This document shows, in pieces, positions 27,897 to 35,606 of a stretch of DNA of 64,000 nt. Location of the stretch: NCBI RefSeq assembly GCF_021648885.1, contig NZ_JAKJHZ010000007.1, positions 372,001 through 436,000 of the forward strand, in the 5' to 3' direction. Within the stretch, counting starts at the first letter, position 1, and each line of letters opens with the position of its first letter. A program made the translations under genes and the position numbers. Source of the DNA: Nocardioides potassii. Its GTDB lineage: Bacteria; Actinomycetota; Actinomycetes; Propionibacteriales; Nocardioidaceae. The notes under the pieces are model-generated. The model made no database searches, was not told the DNA's origin, and saw nothing but the letters and a program-made list of their open reading frames with translations.

Positions 27897-28670
27897 TCAC
27901 TTCCGCCGCTTCGCGCGCTTCTCGGCCCGCTTGCGGGCGCGCTCGCGCTTCTCGGCGGCGTCGAGGGCGACCGCCTCCTGGGGCGTCGGCGCCGTACCCC
28001 CCATCGAGGCCGGCACCCACCAGGAGCCGGGCGGCTGCTCGTCGACGGGGTAGCCGGCGACGACCTCCGCGAGCATCTCGCTCATCCGGGCGCGGAGCTC
28101 GGCCGTCTCGGCCACGGGGTTGGCGGCCGTGGGGTGCATCGGCTCGCCGACCTTGATGGCGATCGTCTTGCCGCGCGAGAAGTCGCGCGGGTGGCCCTTG
28201 GTCATCATCCGCTGGGTCCCCCAGAGGATGACCGGCACGATGGGGACGCCGGCCTCCGCCGCGATCCGTACGGCTCCGGACTTGAACTCCTTGAGCTCCA
28301 TCGACCGCGAGATCGTCGCCTCGGGGAAGATGCCGACGGCCTCGCCCCGGCGCAGGTAGTCCACGGCGGTGTGGAAGCTGGCGATCCCCTCGCCACGGTC
28401 GACCTCGATGTGGTGCAGCGAGCGCATGAGCGGGCCGACCCAGCGGTGGTCGAACAGCTCGCGCTTGGACATGAACCGGACCAGCCGGCGCGAGGGGTGT
28501 GCGGCGAAGCCGCCGTAGATGAAGTCGACGTAGCTGATGTGGTTGAACGCCAGCAGCACGCCGCCCTCGCGCGGCACGTGCTCGGTCCCGGTCATCTGGA
28601 ACGTCTGGCCGAGGGCACGGAACCCCACCTTGGCCGTCACGATGATCGGGGGGTAGGTGACGTCGCGCAT
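27897..28670 (-). CDS. 1-acyl-sn-glycerol-3-phosphate acyltransferase family protein
   Basis: PlsC-type enzymes add the second acyl chain to make phosphatidic acid. Motif I is NHISYVD (His44, Asp49) and motif III is FPEAT (115-119); VPVILWGTQ is motif IV. The 257-residue protein lacks clear membrane helices beyond a short N-terminal segment and ends in a 25-residue Lys/Arg-rich tail. It converges on parB. It is a closer match to canonical PlsC than the acyltransferase at 4.3-5.3 kb. Confidence 0.9.
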   Translation of the reverse strand: MRDVTYPPIIVTAKVGFRALGQTFQMTGTEHVPREGGVLLAFNHISYVDFIYGGFAAHPSRRLVRFMSKRELFDHRWVGPLMRSLHHIEVDRGEGIASFHTAVDYLRRGEAVGIFPEATISRSMELKEFKSGAVRIAAEAGVPIVPVILWGTQRMMTKGHPRDFSRGKTIAIKVGEPMHPTAANPVAETAELRARMSEMLAEVVAGYPVDEQPPGSWWVPASMGGTAPTPQEAVALDAAEKRERARKRAEKRAKRRK

Positions 28671-28688
28671 GGGCGAAGCCTAGGGTCG

Positions 28689-28714
28689 CACCACCCCGCA
28701 CGCGAGGGGTGGTG
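28689..28714 (-). terminator. Terminator of the aminotransferase gene
   Basis: CACCACCCC (28689-28697) and GGGGTGGTG (28706-28714) form a perfect 9-bp stem around an 8-nt loop, 20 bp beyond the aminotransferase stop on the minus strand. Confidence 0.75.
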
Positions 28715-28733
28715 ACGAGGGACTCACGGACCG

Positions 28734-29948
28734 TCAGCGCCGCGTGGCGAGGAAGTCGGCGATCCGCCCGATGGCCTCCTCCAGCACGCTCGCCTCGGGG
28801 AGCGTGACGAGGCGGAAGTGGTCGGGCGTGGGCCAGTTGAAGCCGGTCCCGTGCGTGACGAGGATCTTCTTGGCGCGCAGGAGCTCGATGACGAAGTCCT
28901 GGTCGTCCTCGATGGGGTAGACGGCCGGGTCGAGCCGCGGGAAGCAGTAGAGGGCACCGCGTGGCTTCACGTTGCTGACACCGGGGATCTCGTTGAGGAG
29001 GCGGTGGGCGAGCATCGACTGCTCGTAGAACCGCCCTCCCGGACCGATGAGCTCCTCGATGGACTGGTAGCCCCCGAGGGCGGTCTGGATCGCGTGCTGC
29101 GCCGGCACGTTGGCGCACATCCGCATGTTGGCGATCAGGGTGAGGCCCTCGAGGAAGTCGGTGGCGAGCTCCTTGGGACCGGAGATCATCACCCAGCCCG
29201 CCCGGTAGCCGCAGACGCGGTAGGCCTTCGAGAGCCCGGAGAACGTCAGCGTCAGCACGTCGTTGCCGCCGTACGTCGCCGCGTGGTGGTGCTGCGCGTC
29301 CTCGAACAGGATCTTCTCGTAGATCTCGTCCGCCATCACCACGAGCTGGTGGCGGCGTGCGATGTCGACGAGCCCCTTGACCGTCTCCTCGCTGTAGACC
29401 GCGCCCGTCGGGTTGTTGGGGTTGATGATCACGAGAGCGTGCGTGTTCTCGGTGATCTTCGACTCGATGTCGGCGAGGTCGGGGTTCCAGTCGTCGTCCT
29501 CGTCGCAGCGGTAGTGCACCGGGATGCCGCCGGCGAGCGTGACGGCGCCGGTCCAGAGCGGGTAGTCGGGAGCGGGCACGAGGATCTCGTTGCCGTCGTC
29601 GACGAACGCCTGGAGCACCATCGAGATGAGCTCGGAGACGCCGTTGCCGATGTAGATGTCCTCGACGCCGACGTCACGCAGCCCATGGGACTGGTAGTAG
29701 TGCATGACCGCGGTGCGAGCCGACCAGATGCCCTGGCTGTCGGCGTACCCCTGCGACTGCGGCAGGTGGTGCATCATGTCGGCGAGGATCTGCTCCGGTG
29801 CCTCGAAGCCGAACGGCGCGGTGTTGCCGATGTTGAGCTTGAGGATCCGGTGGCCTTCCGCCTCGAGCCGCTGCGCCTCGACGAGGATCGGCCCGCGCAC
29901 GTCGTAGCGGACACCTTGCAGCTTCTTGCTCTGTCGGATCGGGCGCAC
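28734..29948 (-). CDS. PLP-dependent aminotransferase, AlaA-type alanine transaminase
   Basis: Class I aminotransferases of this group interconvert pyruvate/alanine and glutamate/2-oxoglutarate. The PLP lysine lies in SGLSKAYRVCGYRAGW; NPNNPTGAVY and DEIYEKI are further PLP-site motifs. The beginning RQSKKLQGVRYDVRGP is typical of AlaA/YfbQ proteins. The 404-residue length matches. It is transcribed divergently from the GNAT gene with about 40 bp between starts. Substrate assignment rests on family resemblance. Confidence 0.88.
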   Translation of the reverse strand: MRPIRQSKKLQGVRYDVRGPILVEAQRLEAEGHRILKLNIGNTAPFGFEAPEQILADMMHHLPQSQGYADSQGIWSARTAVMHYYQSHGLRDVGVEDIYIGNGVSELISMVLQAFVDDGNEILVPAPDYPLWTGAVTLAGGIPVHYRCDEDDDWNPDLADIESKITENTHALVIINPNNPTGAVYSEETVKGLVDIARRHQLVVMADEIYEKILFEDAQHHHAATYGGNDVLTLTFSGLSKAYRVCGYRAGWVMISGPKELATDFLEGLTLIANMRMCANVPAQHAIQTALGGYQSIEELIGPGGRFYEQSMLAHRLLNEIPGVSNVKPRGALYCFPRLDPAVYPIEDDQDFVIELLRAKKILVTHGTGFNWPTPDHFRLVTLPEASVLEEAIGRIADFLATRR

Positions 29949-29990
29949 GCCTCATCCTCGCAGGCCGCGAACCGCCGTAGCATGGGATGC

Positions 29991-30635
29991 GTGTCACGCA
30001 AGACCGCACGCCTGACGGTCGACCACCTCGCGGAGCTGGCCGACCCGGTGCGGTCGTGCCTGTTCTGGGAGCTCGGGCCGGTGGACCGCGCCCGCCTCGA
30101 CGAGCAGGAGCGCGTCGCCGAGAAGGAGAGCTGGCTCTCCGGCGTGCTCCGCGAGTGGGGCTCGTGCGGTCGCGTCGTACGCATCGACGGCCGGACCGTC
30201 GGGCACATCGTCTACGCGCCGGCGGCGTACCTCCCCGGGGCGGCGGTCCTGCCGACCGCTCCGGCCTCACCCGACGCGATCATCGCGGCGACCGCGTGGA
30301 TCGAGCCGGGACTGCGCGGCGGCGGGCTCGGGCGGCTGCTGGTGCAGGCGATGGCCGCCGACCTGGTCCAGCGCGGCCACACCGCGATCGAGGCGTACGG
30401 CGACACGCGGGGGCGGGCCGACGGGTGCGTCCTGCCGACGGAGTTCTGGGGTGGCGTGGGCTTCAAGACCCAGCGGGCGCACCCGACCACGTCGCGGATG
30501 CGGATGGAGCTGCGCACGGCGCTGAGCTGGAAGGACGAGGTCGAGCTCGCGCTCGAGCGGGTGTGGGGCGCCGTACGCCCCACGCAGAAGGCGGCCCGCC
30601 CGATCGGATCGGTGCGGGCCGCCTCGAGCGACTGA
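29991..30635 (+). CDS. GNAT family N-acetyltransferase
   Basis: The GNAT acetyl-CoA loop appears as PGLRGGGLGRLLVQ (about 103-116), followed by the FWGGVGFKTQRAHP strand-helix end. The chosen start is GTG at 29991, giving 214 residues; an ATG nine bases upstream is equally possible. Mycobacteria carry an acetyltransferase gene between parB and trxA in the same relative place, so orthology is plausible. The substrate is unknown. Confidence 0.8.
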   Translation: MSRKTARLTVDHLAELADPVRSCLFWELGPVDRARLDEQERVAEKESWLSGVLREWGSCGRVVRIDGRTVGHIVYAPAAYLPGAAVLPTAPASPDAIIAATAWIEPGLRGGGLGRLLVQAMAADLVQRGHTAIEAYGDTRGRADGCVLPTEFWGGVGFKTQRAHPTTSRMRMELRTALSWKDEVELALERVWGAVRPTQKAARPIGSVRAASSD

Positions 30636-30647
30636 TCGTGCTTCGCT

Positions 30648-30682
30648 GGTTGAGGTGCGAGCGAAGCGAGCCTCGAAACCTC
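30648..30682. repeat. REP-like palindromic repeat, type A, copy 2
   Basis: It matches copy 1 at 6197-6230 except for one base (GAGCGAAGCGAG for GAGCGCAGCGAG). It bridges the convergent ends of the GNAT and trxA genes and supplies part of the trxA stop codon region. Self-complementarity makes a bidirectional terminator plausible. Confidence 0.8.
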
Positions 30683-31004
30683 AGATGAGGCCCTCGAGCT
30701 CCTTGAGGAGCGCGGCCTTCGGCTTGGCGCCGACGATGGACTTCACGACCTCGCCACCCTGGTAGACGTTGATCGTCGGGATGCCGGTGACGCGGTAGGA
30801 CGAGGGGGTGACCGGGTTCTCGTCGACGTTCATCTTGAGGAAGGTGAGCTTCTCACCGTGCTCGGCGTTGAGCTCGTCGAGGATCGGGGCGACCTGGCGG
30901 CACGGGCCGCACCACTCCGCCCAGAAGTCGACGAGGACGGGCTTGTCCGACTTCAGGACCTGGGTCTCGAACTCGGCGTCGGTGACAGCGGCGATGTTGG
31001 CCAC
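30681..31004 (-). CDS. trxA: Thioredoxin
   Basis: Thioredoxin reduces protein disulfides and is recharged by TrxB. The active site is WCGPC with Cys32 and Cys35; the cis-proline loop TGIPT is present. The 107-residue length is standard. Its usual neighbour trxB lies 29 kb away at 60.2-61.3 kb on the same strand, with the accessory block in between. It shares a divergent 141-bp region with the MarR gene. Confidence 0.97.
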   Translation of the reverse strand: MANIAAVTDAEFETQVLKSDKPVLVDFWAEWCGPCRQVAPILDELNAEHGEKLTFLKMNVDENPVTPSSYRVTGIPTINVYQGGEVVKSIVGAKPKAALLKELEGLI

Positions 31005-31127
31005 GGGGATTCCCTTTCGTAGTGCCCGCGCGGGTGCGGGGTGTCAGCTCGGAGGCTTAGTACAGACGACCCAACACCAGCCCTCCGACAGTTGTTCCCG
31101 GCCAGCGAATGGTGCAGTGGAGACATC

Positions 31128-31142
31128 GTGAAGTATGTTCAC
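31128..31142. promoter_or_regulatory. Likely MarR operator
   Basis: GTGAA-gtatg-TTCAC is an inverted repeat three bases before the MarR start codon. MarR proteins bind such 15-20 bp palindromes and repress their own genes. Its position would block the ribosome-binding site and start. Confidence 0.55.
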
Positions 31143-31145
31143 TAC

Positions 31146-31583
31146 ATGACCGACACGACCGTCGTCCTCGACCGGGTGCTGCTCCTGGCCACGCTCGTGC
31201 AGGCAGACCTCGCGCGTTTCGAGCGCGAGGAGGGGCTCAGCACGGCGCGGGTCCACCTGCTGTGGGTGCTGGGCGCCAGCGGCCCGACGACCCAGCAGGC
31301 GCTCGCGCAGGCCCTCGACGTGACGCCCCGCAACGTGACCGGCCTCGTCGACGGTCTGGTCGCGTCCGGACACGTGACGCGGGAACCGCACCCGAGCGAC
31401 CGGCGGGCCACGCTCGTGACCCTCACGGCGCTCGGCACGCGCACCGTCGACGGCCTTGCCGCCTCGCACGCGGACCTCGCCGCGAAGCTGTTCGGCGACG
31501 TGGACCCGGGCCGGCTCGCGGTCTTCGGTGACGTCCTCGACGAGACGACCCAGCGGTTCGCCCGGCTGATGGAGAAGGCGTGA
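31146..31583 (+). CDS. MarR family transcriptional regulator
   Basis: The 145-residue protein has the winged-helix core with TTQQALAQALDVTPRNVTGLVDGLVASGHV as recognition region (shown here as two adjacent helices) and the wing motif REPHPSDRRATLVTLT. MarR dimers usually sense small lipophilic or phenolic molecules. The ATG at 31146 is the first after a palindrome that looks like its operator. Its stop overlaps the next start as TGATG, so it is co-translated with the membrane PH-like protein, its probable target. Confidence 0.9.
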   Translation: MTDTTVVLDRVLLLATLVQADLARFEREEGLSTARVHLLWVLGASGPTTQQALAQALDVTPRNVTGLVDGLVASGHVTREPHPSDRRATLVTLTALGTRTVDGLAASHADLAAKLFGDVDPGRLAVFGDVLDETTQRFARLMEKA

Positions 31584-32215
31584 TGGAGCTCGTGCGACGT
31601 GTGCGACGGCTGGCGTGGTCGGCCCTCAGGCTCGAGGTGACTCTCTACCTGGCGCTCGGACGCTGGGTGACCCGGCGCCCGGACGTGCCGGCCGGCACGA
31701 CGCCGATCGGCTACTCCCGGCTCGTGGCGCCCATGCTGTGGCTCTGGATCTTCGGCTCGGCCACCGAGGTCGTCGTCCTCGACGTGCTGCTGAGCCGGTG
31801 GTGGACGCCGTTGCGGATCCCGCTGCTGGTGGTGGGCGTGTGGGGCCTGGTCTGGATGCTCGGCCTGATGGCGGCCTATCGCACCCGGCCGCACCTGCTC
31901 GGCGAGGAGTCGCTCCAGGTGCGTGACGGCATCCACGCCCGCGTCGACGTACCACTGGATCGGATCGCGAGCGTCCGCTCGGCCGGCCACGACCTCCCGG
32001 GGCTGCTGCGGTCGGTGCACGTCGAGGGCGAGGGCGACGAGGCGGTGCTGCTGGTCGGCGTCAGCAGCCGGACCAACCTCGAGCTGGTGCTCACCGCTCC
32101 GACAACCTTCGAGACGCTGCACGGCCCCACGACCGTCGGGCGCGTCGGCCTCTGGGTCGACGAGCCGCGCGAGGTGGCTGAGCTGCTCAGGCGGACGATC
32201 AGGCAGGGTGTCTGA
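31583..32215 (+). CDS. Two-helix membrane protein with a probable bacterial PH-like domain
   Basis: The 210-residue product has hydrophobic segments at about 46-70 and 78-98, then a soluble 100-residue domain. That domain has strand-rich features such as LQVRDGIHARVDVPLDRIASVRS, as in bacterial PH (DUF304/YdbT-like) proteins. No catalytic motif is present. A GTG one codon earlier would give the same protein. Overlap with the MarR stop shows it is in the same transcript. The role is unknown; PH-like membrane proteins are often envelope-stress linked. Confidence 0.6.
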   Translation: MELVRRVRRLAWSALRLEVTLYLALGRWVTRRPDVPAGTTPIGYSRLVAPMLWLWIFGSATEVVVLDVLLSRWWTPLRIPLLVVGVWGLVWMLGLMAAYRTRPHLLGEESLQVRDGIHARVDVPLDRIASVRSAGHDLPGLLRSVHVEGEGDEAVLLVGVSSRTNLELVLTAPTTFETLHGPTTVGRVGLWVDEPREVAELLRRTIRQGV

Positions 32216-32243
32216 CGAGGTTCCGGGAGGGCCGAGGAGGAGC

Positions 32244-32282
32244 GGAGAAGACCGCGAGACCCCCGTGGTCGCGGTCTCCTCC
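32244..32282 (+). terminator. Terminator after the MarR operon
   Basis: GACCGCGA (32250-32257) pairs with TCGCGGTC (32269-32276), extended by GGAG/CTCC, around an 11-nt loop. It lies about 30 bp after the stop of the membrane protein and before the sensor kinase gene. Confidence 0.7.
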
Positions 32283-32390
32283 GCGTGCCCCGTGACGGTC
32301 ACCCCAGGGGGACCGTTGCGCGACGTCTGGTCCCGAAAGTGGGGATGTCACAGGGACGGTAAAGAATCCATCAAGCGCTGAGACTCGGGG

Positions 32391-32408
32391 GGTGCACGGG
32401 CGTGCACC
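32391..32408. promoter_or_regulatory. Inverted repeat upstream of the sensor kinase
   Basis: GGTGCACG-gg-CGTGCACC is a perfect 8-bp inverted repeat 50 bp before the kinase start. It has the form of a dimer-binding operator. The cognate regulator is unknown; the neighbouring response regulator is a candidate. Confidence 0.45.
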
Positions 32409-32457
32409 GACCTAGCATCGAGCCCTCGTATCGCCTGACGACCTCGGGGGGCCCGCC

Positions 32458-34761
32458 GTGTCCTGGCCTGTCTGGGCTGCCGTCACCACGCCCCCGCCGG
32501 TCCCGTCGACGACCTCGGGCAGCGCGTACCGGATGTACCGGAGCATCCTGGGGGCGCACACCGCCATCCTGGTCAGCCTGTGCGCGTTCTCGGTGCTGCC
32601 CTGGATCGGGCGGATCGGCCCGGGTACCCCCACCTTCGCAGTGCGGACCGTCATCGCCCTGGTGCTGCTCACCGCGGCGACCACGGTCTTCCGGGTCGGT
32701 GAGCGTCGGTGGCTCCTGGGCATGCTGTGCGTCACGTTCCTCCTAGCGACCCCGTCGCTGGGCATCGATCCCGTTCCGAACGACAGCACGGTGGGGATGG
32801 TGCTCTCAGCGGTCGGCGTCATGGCGGCCCGGCTGCTCCCCCTCATCCGGGCCATGGCACTGGTGGCGCTGCTGAGCGGGGTCCACGTGCTCACGCAGTG
32901 GCTCCTCGGCCTGCCCACGAGCGGCCTGTCCCTCGACGCGACCGTCCTGTCCCTCGGAACCGCGGCGGCCGCGGTGGGCATGGTGAACGCCATGCAGGCG
33001 AGCGCCATCGCCACCGAGGCGATGTCGGTCGACAACCGCGCCCGCGAGCTGGAGCTGGTCCACGCCGAGGCCGAGCTGAGGGCCAGCACGACGAGCCGCC
33101 GCGTGCTGCACGACGACGTGCTCGGGACCCTCCACCTGGTCTCGGACGGTGTCGCCCCGGCGGACCGGATCCGACGCCAGTGCCGTGCGACCGTCGACGC
33201 GATCCTGGCGGTCATCGCGAGCACCGGCGACGAGGATGAGGGCGACGACCGCCGGGAGGTCCGCGGACCGGACGGTCTGCCGGAGTCCTACGCAGTGCTG
33301 GTGGACGCTCTCCAGCACGCCTCCCCGATCCCGGTCGAGGTGTCGGTCGTCGGCCGTCCGCAGAGGCTGCCCGGGCTGTCCGACGCGCAGCGCGCCGCGC
33401 TGCTCAGGGCGAGCTCCGAGGGTGTCCGCAACTCGGCGCGACACGGGAAGGCCGACCGGGTCACCCTGCGCATCTCCTCCGACCGCGACGTCACACGGTT
33501 CGAGGTCCTTGACCGCGGCGTCGGTCTCGCCCCGTCGCACAGCAGGGGTTTTGGGCTCCAGGAGTCGGTCGAGCGGCCCCTCGCCGAGGTCGGCGGCAGG
33601 TCGGCCCTGCTGCCCCGGCCGGACGGAGGGGCAGCGCTCGTCCTGGTGCTGCCGCGCGAGCAGCGCGTCGGGAGCCGCCTGCTCGACGCCCACGGTCGCA
33701 CCACCGACGGCCTCGGCTCGGTCCGTACGCTCTCGCGTGCCGTGGCGATCCCCCTGGGGACTGCGTGGTGCGTCATCGCCGTCCACGCGGTGGTCATCGA
33801 TCCCCGGCTCTGGACCTCTCTCCCGGTCGGACTGGGCTGGTTGCTCGCCACGGCCTTCGTGATCCGGAGCGCCGAACGGGGCGCCCCCGGGACCCGCTGG
33901 GTGGTCTTCATCGCGTCGATGACCATCGCGCTGCAGGTCATCGGGATCGCCCTCCTCCCCGATGGAGCGATGCTCGACTTCAGGTCGTGGTCGATCGGCA
34001 TGAGCGCCCTGCCGTTGGTGGTGTTCGTCCTGAGCCTCCCCACGTCAGTGGCCTGCGTGGTCCTGCTGGCACACATCGGCGTCGTGCTGGTCGCGCCGGT
34101 GCTGAGGCCCGAGCTGACGGCAGGGCTGGTCCCGTGGGGGTCGCTCAACGCCGTCATCACCTGTCCGGTCCCGTCGATGGTGCTGGGCTCGCTCATCCGC
34201 CGGCAGGGCCGATCACTGGAGGAGCAGCAGGCGAGGGAGCGCACGCTCGAGCACCGGCGGGCGGTGGAGGCGTGGCAGGCAGCGATGACCGACCTCTACT
34301 TCGCGCACGTCCGCCTCGAGGTGCTGCCCTGGCTCGAAGCCGTTGCCGACGGCTTGCTCGACCCGGACACGGACGAGGTGAGGAAGCAGGCGACCCTCCT
34401 GGCGGTCGCCGCCCGCGACGACCTCTACGCGCCCGGCTTCTTCGATGACTCCCTGCGTGCCGACGTCGCCCACTTCCGGTCACGAGGCGGAGCCGTCGAG
34501 CTGCGGGCGGGTCTGGTGCCAGGCGGCTTCGAGCGTCCCGTCGGAGACGTGCTGCGCGGCCTGCTGCCTGTCTCCCATGGGCGCCGGATCATCGTGTCGC
34601 CGCCGGCGCCGTCGGAGCGGCACGTCCGCATCTCGGTCGTCCCGGCCCCGCACGTCGGTGACATCGAGCGCCTCAGGACGACGGGACCGTCCCCGTTCGA
34701 GGCAGACGTCGACGCCTTCCGCGCCGTGCTGCTCGTCGACGACCTCCCCCTTTCAGGGTAG
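32458..34761 (+). CDS. Membrane sensor histidine kinase-like protein with a second, degenerate half
   Basis: The 767-residue protein has about five to six membrane helices (30-180) and then a NarL-type kinase core. The phosphoacceptor-like His218 is in LHDDVLGTL, the N-box is GVRNSARHG (Asn325) and the G-box DRGVGL (352-357) precedes GFGLQES. After this a second membrane domain (about 430-575) and a C-terminal region (580-767) follow, similar in layout but without H, N or G motifs. It may be a kinase fused to a pseudo-kinase-like sensor. The response regulator gene follows 34 bp later. GTG start. Confidence 0.78.
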   Translation: MSWPVWAAVTTPPPVPSTTSGSAYRMYRSILGAHTAILVSLCAFSVLPWIGRIGPGTPTFAVRTVIALVLLTAATTVFRVGERRWLLGMLCVTFLLATPSLGIDPVPNDSTVGMVLSAVGVMAARLLPLIRAMALVALLSGVHVLTQWLLGLPTSGLSLDATVLSLGTAAAAVGMVNAMQASAIATEAMSVDNRARELELVHAEAELRASTTSRRVLHDDVLGTLHLVSDGVAPADRIRRQCRATVDAILAVIASTGDEDEGDDRREVRGPDGLPESYAVLVDALQHASPIPVEVSVVGRPQRLPGLSDAQRAALLRASSEGVRNSARHGKADRVTLRISSDRDVTRFEVLDRGVGLAPSHSRGFGLQESVERPLAEVGGRSALLPRPDGGAALVLVLPREQRVGSRLLDAHGRTTDGLGSVRTLSRAVAIPLGTAWCVIAVHAVVIDPRLWTSLPVGLGWLLATAFVIRSAERGAPGTRWVVFIASMTIALQVIGIALLPDGAMLDFRSWSIGMSALPLVVFVLSLPTSVACVVLLAHIGVVLVAPVLRPELTAGLVPWGSLNAVITCPVPSMVLGSLIRRQGRSLEEQQARERTLEHRRAVEAWQAAMTDLYFAHVRLEVLPWLEAVADGLLDPDTDEVRKQATLLAVAARDDLYAPGFFDDSLRADVAHFRSRGGAVELRAGLVPGGFERPVGDVLRGLLPVSHGRRIIVSPPAPSERHVRISVVPAPHVGDIERLRTTGPSPFEADVDAFRAVLLVDDLPLSG

Positions 34762-34795
34762 AGACAGTGCCGCGCGCGACCGGTATCCACTCCTC

Positions 34796-35440
34796 ATGAC
34801 CTCTGAGCGGACTGGCCGCGCCACCGTCGCCGTCCTCGACAACCAGGAGGTCGTCCGGGACGGGATGGCGGCCGCCGTCGCGCGCCACTCCGACGAGCTC
34901 GTGATGACAGGCGTGTATGCCGCGGTCACGGAGGTCGACCCGTCGTCACCCGGACCCGATGCGCTGGTCCTCGACCTCTATCTCGGCCGCGACGACGAGG
35001 TCGTGCTCGAGCACATCCCGATGCTCGTCCAGTGGGCGGGTGTCGTGGTGCTGCACACCGCGGAGGAGAAGCCCGTGCCGCTGCGGCGGGCGCTGGCGCT
35101 CGGCGTGCACGGCGTCGTGCTCAAGAACGACGGCACCGAGGCGCTCATCAGCGTCGTACGACGTGCGCTCGCGGGCGAGTTCGTGTGCAGCAGCGTGCTG
35201 GCCGAGGCGCTGATCAGCGACGCCGACATCGTGCCGAGGCTGACGACGCGTGAGGTGGAGGTGCTCAGCAACCTCCGCGACGGACTGACGCAGCGCCAGG
35301 TCGGCTCCCGGCTCAAGGTCGCCGAGGAGACGGTGCGGGCGCATCTGAAGTCCGTGCGGGCCAAGTACATGGAGGCCGACCGCGACGTGACGAACACCGG
35401 CAGCCTGGTGCGCGAGGCCGGTCGCGACGGCTGGATCTGA
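34796..35440 (+). CDS. NarL/LuxR-type response regulator
   Basis: The receiver domain (10-130) has the phosphoacceptor Asp60 in VLDLYLG, Thr88 and Lys110. The acidic pair that binds Mg is Asp15-Asn16, not Asp-Asp. The LuxR helix-turn-helix is at 149-195 (LTTREVEVLSNL, TQRQVGSRLKVAEETVRAHL). The 214-residue length is normal. It follows the histidine kinase-like gene and is the probable partner. The ATG at 34796 has only a weak ribosome-binding site. Confidence 0.9.
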   Translation: MTSERTGRATVAVLDNQEVVRDGMAAAVARHSDELVMTGVYAAVTEVDPSSPGPDALVLDLYLGRDDEVVLEHIPMLVQWAGVVVLHTAEEKPVPLRRALALGVHGVVLKNDGTEALISVVRRALAGEFVCSSVLAEALISDADIVPRLTTREVEVLSNLRDGLTQRQVGSRLKVAEETVRAHLKSVRAKYMEADRDVTNTGSLVREAGRDGWI

Positions 35441-35493
35441 TTCGTGCTGAGCTCGGCATTGTCGCCCGGCGCGGCGCCGACGTCCTGATTTCG

Positions 35494-35522
35494 GGCCACG
35501 TGGCCGGTCCCCACTTGTGGGG
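35494..35522. promoter_or_regulatory. Two palindromes upstream of the secretion locus
   Basis: GGCCACGTGGCC (35494-35505) is a perfect 12-bp palindrome, and CCCCACTTGTGGGG (35509-35522) is a short hairpin. They lie in the 166-bp gap between the response regulator and the giant surface protein, so they may be operator sites or a weak terminator. Confidence 0.4.
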
Positions 35523-35606
35523 AGCGACAGGGCCCACGCGTGTCGGTGATCCTCAGTGCGGCTCGTCCGTGGGGGAGGAGCGACCGGCAGGCACGACGGG
35601 GTAGGA

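Noticed and set aside
32216..32457. A small gene between the MarR operon and the sensor kinase
   Set aside because: Only a terminator and an inverted repeat are visible; no frame has a ribosome-binding site and sensible composition.
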